Assembly: GCA_003455235.1 (NCBI GenBank)
Contig: DMRT01000242.1
Coordinates: forward strand, 1 to 11,726
Source: Chitinophagaceae bacterium
GTDB lineage: Bacteria; Bacteroidota; Bacteroidia; Chitinophagales; Chitinophagaceae
Length of the DNA: 11,726 nt
Direction of reading: 5' to 3'
This document shows, piece by piece, positions 6,010-11,726 of this stretch. The position numbers and the translations under genes are program-made. Under the pieces are notes generated by a model. It was not told the origin of the DNA, did not search any database, and saw only the letters and a list, made by a program, of their open reading frames with translations. Each line of letters starts with the position of its first letter. The first letter of the stretch is position 1.

Positions 6010-7653
6010 TCAGTTACATTTCACGTCTACAGTATTCTTATCACCACCGCCAACTTCGCAATTGGTTGCGATACGGTCGGCGCTGATTCCTTCTTTCTCT
6101 ATCAGGTAGATCTTGATAGCATCCAACCTCTTCTGGCAGGTAGCCTGGGAAGCTTTAGATGCTTCAGGATAGCCGTTGATGGTAATAGCGCAGTTGGGGT
6201 TCGCTTTCATTTTTGAAGCAACCATGGCCAGCATCGCTTTGTTATCGGCACTGAGTGTTAATGCATTTCCTTTGAAAGAAAGGCTTGGATAATCGCAGGG
6301 ACAATCAACTTTCTTATCAACAATTGCGTTGTTTTTGCAGCACTCAGGTTCGGGACACTTACCAACACCGTCAGCATTTACAGGCTGGCACTCAGTAGGA
6401 GTGATCAGTTGCTTATCCTTACAATCAGGTACACCGTCACCATCGGTATCTCTTGTTACACCGTGCGTATCAACCGGGCAACCGGCTGGTGTGTTAGGCT
6501 CTCTGTCGAGGTGATCGCAAACACCATCTGCATCGGCATCATTACAATCGTTCTTCGGAATCTTCACGTTGCGGTGGTTCCGGAGTTCGTCGTATGCATA
6601 ATCCAATGGGTTAACCCACCACAAAGGCTGTACAGATTTTGCACCCAGGTTAACATTGATACCAAGTGAAGCATAATTATAAGAGTCGAAGTCGCTTGTT
6701 AACACCGCATCACCCCATGCATGCTCCTGCCAGCGCTGTCCATCGAGGAGGTCTGTTTTTACGAATGTCCACCTGTCTTCCAGCGCCAGGTTGATCCGGT
6801 TGCTGAGTTTGAACGCAACACCCAGTAATACGGTTCCGGAAGGTTTCAGAGTGTTGTCGCCCAGTTTAGGCCTGCGGGTCAGTTCATTATCGGCTTTTGT
6901 TTCGTATGTTTTATCCATGCCTGATTTCAGTGCTTTCAGGATTGATTTCCTTCCACTGTAATCAGAGGGGTTGATAGAGTTAAACAGCGCCCTGTACGGG
7001 TTACCGTTTGCATCCAGTGCATTCACCATGGTCTTGAACCAGGAAATACCGATACCACCACCGCCATAGATTACGATGCCGGTTTTTTGTTTATGGAAGC
7101 GTACGTTGTTCAGGGTAACGATGCCTTGCAGGCTCAGGTCCTGCATCTTAACTTTGTAGTTATAAAAAACCCTGTCACGGGTAGCCGACGTATTGCCATT
7201 GTGATCAGAAACGATGATTGCGCCGCTGTTGGTTCTTTCAGGAGAAAAATACCTTTTACCTACTGGCAGGTTGGTATTCCAGGCCGGGTTTTTACCGAAG
7301 TTTTCACTGGCAGTCCAGTTCAGCCCTTTTCCGGTTCCATTCAGGTATTGCAGTCTTAAGGAGAATACATAACCGAAGGCTTTGCGAACATGAGCTGCAA
7401 AACCAAATGTCGGCAGTTTTGCCGATACATCACCACTCACAGTGAACATACCACCTGAAACACCCACTTCCCACATATTACGTGGCTTAGCCGGGAAATT
7501 GTATGTGCTGTTCCAGAATTCATTTTGCTGGGCCATTCTTTTTGCTGGTATTACAGAAGAATCATAAACGCTTCCCCTGCCTCCTACCTGGGCAAATGCT
7601 CCGGTAGAGAGTAATAATACCCCTAACAAGAATTTGTACTTTTTGCTTACCAT
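6010..7653 (-). CDS. OmpA-family outer membrane protein with calcium-binding repeats and a cysteine-rich tail
   Basis: A 547-residue protein with a signal peptide cut after AFA (residue 21). Residues about 58-340 alternate polar and hydrophobic/aromatic positions and look like an outer-membrane beta-barrel. Next come short acidic repeats of the thrombospondin type 3 kind: DADADGVCD (372-380) and DTDGDGVPDC (402-411), which bind calcium in related proteins and link barrel to periplasmic domain. Residues about 455-547 have the size and helix-strand pattern of an OmpA C-terminal domain (LSADNKAMLAMVASKMK, TINGYPEAS, KRLDAIKIYLIEKEGISADRI). The usual peptidoglycan-binding GHTD...NxxLSxxRA motif is poorly kept, and NRRVEI at the end is replaced by NTVDVKCN. 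All 14 cysteines lie after residue 369. Likely job: porin or structural link between outer membrane and cell wall. It has its own promoter and terminator. I do not recognise a specific named gene. Confidence 0.82.
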   Translation of the reverse strand: MVSKKYKFLLGVLLLSTGAFAQVGGRGSVYDSSVIPAKRMAQQNEFWNSTYNFPAKPRNMWEVGVSGGMFTVSGDVSAKLPTFGFAAHVRKAFGYVFSLRLQYLNGTGKGLNWTASENFGKNPAWNTNLPVGKRYFSPERTNSGAIIVSDHNGNTSATRDRVFYNYKVKMQDLSLQGIVTLNNVRFHKQKTGIVIYGGGGIGISWFKTMVNALDANGNPYRALFNSINPSDYSGRKSILKALKSGMDKTYETKADNELTRRPKLGDNTLKPSGTVLLGVAFKLSNRINLALEDRWTFVKTDLLDGQRWQEHAWGDAVLTSDFDSYNYASLGINVNLGAKSVQPLWWVNPLDYAYDELRNHRNVKIPKNDCNDADADGVCDHLDREPNTPAGCPVDTHGVTRDTDGDGVPDCKDKQLITPTECQPVNADGVGKCPEPECCKNNAIVDKKVDCPCDYPSLSFKGNALTLSADNKAMLAMVASKMKANPNCAITINGYPEASKASQATCQKRLDAIKIYLIEKEGISADRIATNCEVGGGDKNTVDVKCN

Positions 7654-7701
7654 ATTTTAATAATTAAGGTTTTTTATTAATTTGTACGAATCTATTTTGA
7701 G

Positions 7702-7731
7702 CAAAAATATCAATTGCATCCTAATAATCAA
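7702..7731 (-). promoter_or_regulatory. Promoter of the OmpA-family gene
   Basis: On the minus strand TTG (7731-7729) and TATTTTTG (7709-7702) match the Bacteroidota sigma-A promoter exactly, with the typical 19-base spacing. The predicted transcript start is near 7696, giving a leader of about 40 bases that is very A/T-rich (GC-poor), as usual for strongly translated genes in this phylum. Two more copies of TATTTTTG on the same strand (7767-7760 and 7830-7823) have less suitable -33 partners. Confidence 0.75.
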
Positions 7732-7785
7732 ACTTTTTAATAGGTTATTTAGGCTAAGGCAAAAATATTTCTGCCAAATCAGTTT

Positions 7786-7816
7786 TTGGGGCAAGACACA
7801 GTTAGCTGTAGTTTCG
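7786..7816 (+). promoter_or_regulatory. Candidate promoter of the prenyl synthase-recJ-methyltransferase group
   Basis: TTG (7786-7788), 20 bases, then TAGTTTCG (7809-7816), one mismatch from TAnnTTTG. It would give a leader of about 110 bases. An alternative is TACTTTG at 7884-7890, which has one base too few between TA and TTTG and no TTG at the right distance, but lies closer to the ATG at 7932. The 278-base region 7654-7931 holds no gene: a 62-codon frame on the minus strand is low-complexity A/T-rich sequence overlapping promoters. Confidence 0.4.
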
Positions 7817-7931
7817 TTGCACCAAAAATAGGTTTTTTTAACCAATCACCGTGATTTTTATTCTCATAAACTTGTAGGTAAAATACTTTGCCGGGCTCAC
7901 AGGCTGCACTAAATTGCCCCGATTATCAGGT

Positions 7932-8894
7932 ATGCGTTTCATTAATGACATCATTGGAGAAGAACTGGCAATTTTTGAAAAAAAATTTGCCGAAGCCGTT
8001 AAAAGCGAAACCCTTCTGCTCGATACCATCATGAAATACATCATCAAGCGAAAGGGCAAACAAATGAGGCCTATGTTCGTTCTCCTCAGCGCCAAACTGC
8101 ACGGAACCATCAATGAAAGCACTTACCGGGCGGCCGCACTGGTGGAATTATTGCACACGGCAACCCTTGTGCACGACGATGTGGTGGATGACTCCCCGCA
8201 ACGCCGTGGATTTTTTTCCATCAATGCGCTATGGAATAAAAAAATTGCCGTACTCGTCGGCGATTACCTGCTTTCAAAAGGATTACTGCTGGCCACCGGC
8301 AGCAATGAATTCCGGCACCTGCATATCTTATCGGATGCCGTAAAGCAAATGAGCGAAGGCGAGTTGCTGCAGATACAGAAAACAAGAAAGCTGAACTTTG
8401 ATGAGTCCGTTTACTTCGAAATCATCAAAGGGAAAACAGCCTCCCTGCTTTCTTCCGCCTGCGCTGCCGGCGCTTACAGTACCAGCAACAACGAGGAGAT
8501 AACGGCCCGGATGAAATCATTTGGTGAAAAAGTAGGCATCGCCTTCCAGATCAAGGACGATCTTTTTGACTACGGAACCGATAACATCGGCAAACCCACC
8601 GGCAACGATATCCGGGAAAAAAAACTTACCCTGCCCCTGATCCATACACTACAGCACGTTTCGCCGGAAACCAGAAGGCAACTGGTTTACATCATGAAGA
8701 ATGAAAACAAGGTTCCGGAAAAAATAAAATTCGTCATCAACACCGTAAACCAATCAGGAGGAATAAAATACGCGACCGAAAAAATGAACACTTACCGCGA
8801 CGAAGCACTTGCTATCCTGAACTCGTTCGAACAAAGCCCTGCCCGCAATGCACTGGAAGAACTGGTCCGTTACACCACCGACCGGAAATACTAA
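7932..8894 (+). CDS. ispB: Long-chain all-trans polyprenyl diphosphate synthase (IspB/octaprenyl type)
   Basis: It extends farnesyl or geranyl diphosphate with isopentenyl diphosphate in the cytoplasm to make the menaquinone side chain. The product has 320 residues, a normal length. First aspartate-rich motif: DDVVD at 82-86. Second: DDLFD at 209-213. Also seen are GKQMRP (42-47), VGDYLLSKG and the KGKTASLL lysine segment. Position -5 before the first motif is Ala77, a small residue, as in synthases that make long chains; the LLHTATLVHDDVVD stretch closely resembles E. coli IspB. Chain length (seven to eight units) is a guess. I chose ATG at 7932; the frame also holds a TTG at 7914, but the added residues are not part of the family. 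recJ starts 3 bases after the stop, so they are surely co-transcribed. Confidence 0.93.
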   Translation: MRFINDIIGEELAIFEKKFAEAVKSETLLLDTIMKYIIKRKGKQMRPMFVLLSAKLHGTINESTYRAAALVELLHTATLVHDDVVDDSPQRRGFFSINALWNKKIAVLVGDYLLSKGLLLATGSNEFRHLHILSDAVKQMSEGELLQIQKTRKLNFDESVYFEIIKGKTASLLSSACAAGAYSTSNNEEITARMKSFGEKVGIAFQIKDDLFDYGTDNIGKPTGNDIREKKLTLPLIHTLQHVSPETRRQLVYIMKNENKVPEKIKFVINTVNQSGGIKYATEKMNTYRDEALAILNSFEQSPARNALEELVRYTTDRKY

Positions 8895-8897
8895 CCC

Positions 8898-10598
8898 ATG
8901 GAAAGAAGATGGAACATACCTGTTGTGGATGAAAACAAAGTAGATGCCCTGCAGGAATCACTCAGGATCAACCGCACACTTTGCCGCATCCTGGTGAGCC
9001 GGGGCTTCGATGACTATGAGAAAGCCAGGCTCTATTTCAGGCCACAACTCAGTCAGCTCCACAATCCCTGGCTGATGAAAGACATGGATAAGGCCGTACG
9101 CCGCATCCTTGCCGCCTTTGAAAAAAAAGAAAAGATCCTCGTGTTTGGCGACTACGACGTGGATGGAACCACCTCTGTTGCCTGCATGTACCGCTTTCTC
9201 TGCAAGATATACGAACCCGCTTTACTCGACTTTTATATTCCTCACCGCTACCGCGAAGGATACGGTGTAAGCAAAATGGGTATCGACCATGCAAAGGATA
9301 ATGGATACACCCTCATCATATCCCTCGACTGCGGCATTAAATCGGTCGACCTCGTGGCCTATGCAAAAGAACTGGGTATCGATTTTATTATCTGCGATCA
9401 TCACCTGCCCGATGCAGAAATACCAAAAGCTGTTGCCATACTGAATCCGAAACAAAGCGACTGCAGCTATCCCTACAAGGAGTTGTGTGGTTGCGGGGTG
9501 GGCTTTAAACTGATTACAGCCCTTTCAGAAGAACTGGGTATTGATGAAGAACATTATCATTGTTACCTCGACCTGGTAGCCGTTGCCATTGCTGCCGATA
9601 TTGTACCCATGACCGGCGAAAACAGGGTACTGGCCTTTTATGGATTGCAGAAAATAAACAGCAACCCCAACCCCGGCATCAAAGCCCTGATCTTTTTAGG
9701 AGGCATTCAGAAAAAACTATCCATCAACAACGTGGTGTTTGTGATTGCCCCGAGAGTAAATGCAGCCGGGCGGATGGACGACGCAAGAAAGGCGGTACAA
9801 ATGTTCATTGAAGAAGAGTACGACAAAGCCCTGGCCTATGCAGAATTGCTGCACAACGATAATACCGAGCGCAAAGAGGCCGATAAAGGCATCACCGCAG
9901 AAGCGCTGGAACTGATTAATGCCAATGAAGCCCTGAAAAATAAAAAGACAACCGTTGTATTTAAAGAACACTGGCACAAGGGCGTGGTGGGCATCGTGGC
10001 CAGCCGGCTGATAGAAACCTACTACCGCCCCACCGTAGTGCTTACCAAAAGCGGCGACATTGCTGCCGGCAGTGCCCGAAGCGTGCCGGGCTTTAATCTC
10101 TATGAAGCCATTCATGCCTGCCGGGAATACCTGCTTGGATACGGTGGCCACTTTGCCGCAGCCGGACTTTCCCTGCTGCCCGAAAACATACAGTCATTTG
10201 CGGATAAGTTTGAGGAAGTGGTAACAGCCAGCATTCCACCGCAGTTGCTGATCCCCGAAATCAATATCGATGCAGAAATTTCCTTTAAAGACATTACCCG
10301 GAATTTTTACGACATCATTGGCCAGATGGAACCCTTTGGCCCCGAAAACATGCGGCCGGTGTTTGTAGCCAGGAAGGTGCTGGATACCGGCTATTCAAAA
10401 GTGGTGAAAGAAGATCACCTGCGGGTGGTGGTGAAACAGGACCAATATTCATTCACCGGGATCGGGTTTAACCTCGCAGCAAAATTCCCGCTTTTAAAAA
10501 AACCGGCCAACCTGGTGTTCACCCTCGACGAAAATGAATGGAACGGCAGCACCAGCCTGCAGCTCAAACTGATCGACATCCGAAGCAGTGAACCATGA
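8898..10598 (+). CDS. recJ: Single-stranded-DNA-specific exonuclease RecJ
   Basis: RecJ digests single-stranded DNA 5' to 3' in recombination (RecFOR pathway), mismatch repair and base excision repair. The product has 566 residues, close to the bacterial norm of 560-580. DHH-phosphoesterase motifs are complete: DYDVDGTT (residues 85-92), SLDCGI (142-147), CDHH (166-169) and the GCGVGFKL segment (198-205). RVNAAGRMDDARKA closes the catalytic core. The DHHA1 half contains KGVVGIVASRL, GSARSVPGFNLYEA and GGH at 416-418. The C-terminal OB-like domain follows, with FGPENMRPVF. All metal-binding residues visible here are present, so it should be active. The start is 3 bases after the prenyl synthase stop, and the stop overlaps the next gene by 4 bases (ATGA). 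Confidence 0.97.
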   Translation: MERRWNIPVVDENKVDALQESLRINRTLCRILVSRGFDDYEKARLYFRPQLSQLHNPWLMKDMDKAVRRILAAFEKKEKILVFGDYDVDGTTSVACMYRFLCKIYEPALLDFYIPHRYREGYGVSKMGIDHAKDNGYTLIISLDCGIKSVDLVAYAKELGIDFIICDHHLPDAEIPKAVAILNPKQSDCSYPYKELCGCGVGFKLITALSEELGIDEEHYHCYLDLVAVAIAADIVPMTGENRVLAFYGLQKINSNPNPGIKALIFLGGIQKKLSINNVVFVIAPRVNAAGRMDDARKAVQMFIEEEYDKALAYAELLHNDNTERKEADKGITAEALELINANEALKNKKTTVVFKEHWHKGVVGIVASRLIETYYRPTVVLTKSGDIAAGSARSVPGFNLYEAIHACREYLLGYGGHFAAAGLSLLPENIQSFADKFEEVVTASIPPQLLIPEINIDAEISFKDITRNFYDIIGQMEPFGPENMRPVFVARKVLDTGYSKVVKEDHLRVVVKQDQYSFTGIGFNLAAKFPLLKKPANLVFTLDENEWNGSTSLQLKLIDIRSSEP

Positions 10599-11281
10599 AA
10601 CTGCTCTCCTACATACAATACTTTTTTTACCTCGCCTGGAACTGGAATATTTCCATAGCCTGGCACATCATCCGGCAGGAAATAAAAGGGAAAAAAAGAT
10701 ACGGCATCCATACCACCGGTGCCGATGAATTGAAAGAACTGGAAGACATTGGTATCGATACATCTCATGCCACCATCTACATGCCCGTAAGCTATGCCGT
10801 ACTCGAAGAAACCTTCAATCAATTAGCCCTTCGCAACCACACACCACAAACCACAAGCCACTTCCTCGACATCGGCTGCGGCAAAGGCCGTGCCCTCTGC
10901 GTGGCGGCGCATCATGGTTTTACCAACCTCACCGGCATCGATTTTTCAAAAGAGCTTTGCGAAGCAGCCAAAGAAAATCTCCGCCTCACCAAAGAAAAAA
11001 TACCGGGCATTTCCTATACCGTTATCAACAATGATGCATTTTATTACGAGATCCCTTCCGATGCAGATTATATCTTTCTTTTCAATCCCTTTGATGAAAC
11101 GATCATGAGCGGCGTGGCAGAAAATATCCTCAGCAGCCTGGAACAATACCCCCGCAGTATCCATATCATTTACGTAAACCCGTTGCACAAGGAATACTTT
11201 ACCGCCGCCGGTTTTACCGAAACATGGTACAGTAAAAAAATGAAATACCTCGAGGTTTCTGTTCTCACCAACCGCCCGTAG
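10595..11281 (+). CDS. Class I SAM-dependent methyltransferase, substrate unknown
   Basis: A 228-residue protein with a Rossmann-type methyltransferase domain from about residue 88. Motif I is FLDIGCGKGRAL (90-101), the acidic residue that binds the ribose of SAM is Asp116 (GIDFS), and motif IV is FLFNPFDE (161-168). The NPF resembles but does not equal the NPPY of amino-methyltransferases, so I do not infer the substrate. Residues 5-26 are strongly hydrophobic and aromatic, with four Trp, and may bind a membrane surface. Residues 27-88 are a linker including a RxEIKGKKRYG basic stretch. The start codon overlaps the recJ stop (ATGA), so translation is coupled, but a shared pathway does not follow. 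No SET, radical-SAM or RNA-binding motif is visible. Confidence 0.82.
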   Translation: MKLLSYIQYFFYLAWNWNISIAWHIIRQEIKGKKRYGIHTTGADELKELEDIGIDTSHATIYMPVSYAVLEETFNQLALRNHTPQTTSHFLDIGCGKGRALCVAAHHGFTNLTGIDFSKELCEAAKENLRLTKEKIPGISYTVINNDAFYYEIPSDADYIFLFNPFDETIMSGVAENILSSLEQYPRSIHIIYVNPLHKEYFTAAGFTETWYSKKMKYLEVSVLTNRP

Positions 11282-11328
11282 TACGGTTCAATTCATCAGT
11301 CAGTTTATGCACTTCATGTCACCCGCAC

Positions 11329-11359
11329 GTGCAGCCTGCCTGTGCCCGCTATAGTTTTG
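11329..11359 (+). promoter_or_regulatory. Candidate promoter of the terminal lipoprotein gene
   Basis: TAGTTTTG (11352-11359) matches the Bacteroidota -7 element exactly. GTG at 11329-11331 sits 20 bases upstream, one mismatch from the expected TTG. It would give a leader of about 27 bases rich in A before the ATG at 11393. The 8-base palindrome GCACGTGC (11325-11332) overlaps the -33 position and might be an operator. The rest of the 111-base gap after the methyltransferase gene holds no clear terminator hairpin. Confidence 0.5.
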
Positions 11360-11392
11360 CTCCTTCAAATTATAACCATAAAAAACAAAACA

Positions 11393-11726
11393 ATGAAAAA
11401 AGTATTGATCGCACTGGCCTTGGTTGTTTCAATAGCCGGCACCAGCTGCAAAAAAGACAACGATGATGCCTCCACCGCATCCTGCAACAATCCTTCCACC
11501 GCTGTTCCTGCATCCATGGTAGGCAGGTGGGCAAACGGCTACAATTCCAGCACCCAGCTGGTTGACACGTACAACGGACAGTACCTTGGCAATGCCTGGC
11601 AAAGCGGAAAGTATTTCAGCTTCAGCGCCGATGGCAAACACGCCGAGTTTTATTACATGGCCAATGCCGGGTTAACATCCAGCACCGCCACCAAAGTAAC
11701 CGGTACCGTAACATTCAATGAGCAGG
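11393..11726 (+). CDS. Putative surface lipoprotein, 5' part (runs off window)
   Basis: The frame is open from ATG at 11393 to the window end, giving 111 codons without a stop. The N-terminus is a lipoprotein signal peptide: KK, hydrophobic residues 4-14 (VLIALALVVSI), then AGTSC with Cys19 as the lipidated residue. The Cys is followed by KKDNDD, a charged, acidic stretch like the lipoprotein export signal that sends Bacteroidota lipoproteins to the cell surface. The mature part is rich in Ser, Thr, Asn and aromatics (MVGRWANGYNSS, GKYFSFSADGKHAEFYY), a pattern of beta-strands as in lipocalin-like or other small beta-sandwich lipoproteins in which MVGxW opens the domain. The function cannot be assigned. 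A consensus -7 element lies 33 bases upstream. Confidence 0.8.
   Translation, partial: MKKVLIALALVVSIAGTSCKKDNDDASTASCNNPSTAVPASMVGRWANGYNSSTQLVDTYNGQYLGNAWQSGKYFSFSADGKHAEFYYMANAGLTSSTATKVTGTVTFNEQ

Noticed and set aside
7657..7845. 62-codon open frame on the minus strand in the divergent promoter region
   Set aside because: The A/T-rich sequence gives a Leu/Lys/Asn-rich peptide without motif, and it spans the OmpA promoter elements. It is better explained as non-coding.
7914..7931. TTG start for the prenyl synthase at 7914
   Set aside because: An ATG 18 bases downstream begins at the point where family resemblance starts; the six extra residues add nothing recognisable.
11429..11641. 70-codon open frame on the minus strand near the right end
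   Set aside because: It is antisense to the lipoprotein gene, which has a signal peptide, a lipobox and an upstream promoter element.

Overview
The window comes from a member of the Bacteroidota, most likely of the Chitinophagaceae or a close relative. This is inferred from gene content and signals. There is a bamD-rpoZ-coaBC-porD cluster, the gene families DUF4835/PorD and DUF4296, and an OmpA-type porin with calcium-binding repeats. Promoters match the Bacteroidota form TTG-N19-TAnnTTTG, and Shine-Dalgarno sequences are absent. It reads as ordinary chromosome. I see no mobile element, phage gene, CRISPR array, tRNA or rRNA.

Left part (1-728): the 3' end of an ATP-dependent phosphoenolpyruvate carboxykinase gene on the plus strand. 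It is followed by a strong hairpin that can end transcription from both sides, because the next operon converges on it.

Minus-strand operon (5850 down to 728): bamD, rpoZ, coaBC, porD (DUF4835), a DUF4296 lipoprotein, scoA and scoB. Overlaps of 32, 14 and 4 bases and gaps of 1 base link most neighbours. Two breaks stand out. A terminator-like hairpin sits between rpoZ and coaBC, with its T-run touching the coaBC start codon. An 81-base block of short repeats separates scoA from scoB. The operon combines outer-membrane assembly, RNA polymerase omega, coenzyme A synthesis, a type IX secretion accessory protein and ketone-body CoA transfer.

Middle (6010-7653, minus): one OmpA-family outer-membrane protein gene with its own well-formed promoter and terminator. 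Its C-terminal third is unusually rich in cysteine.

Right part (7932-11281, plus): a tightly packed group of a long-chain polyprenyl diphosphate synthase, RecJ exonuclease and a SAM-dependent methyltransferase of unknown substrate. It diverges from the OmpA gene across a 278-base promoter region. The last 334 bases begin a lipoprotein gene cut off by the window end.

I found no clear new biological system. The best leads are regulatory (the coaBC hairpin, a near-leaderless bamD transcript, the sco repeats) and structural (the cysteine-rich OmpA tail, substituted CoaC residues).
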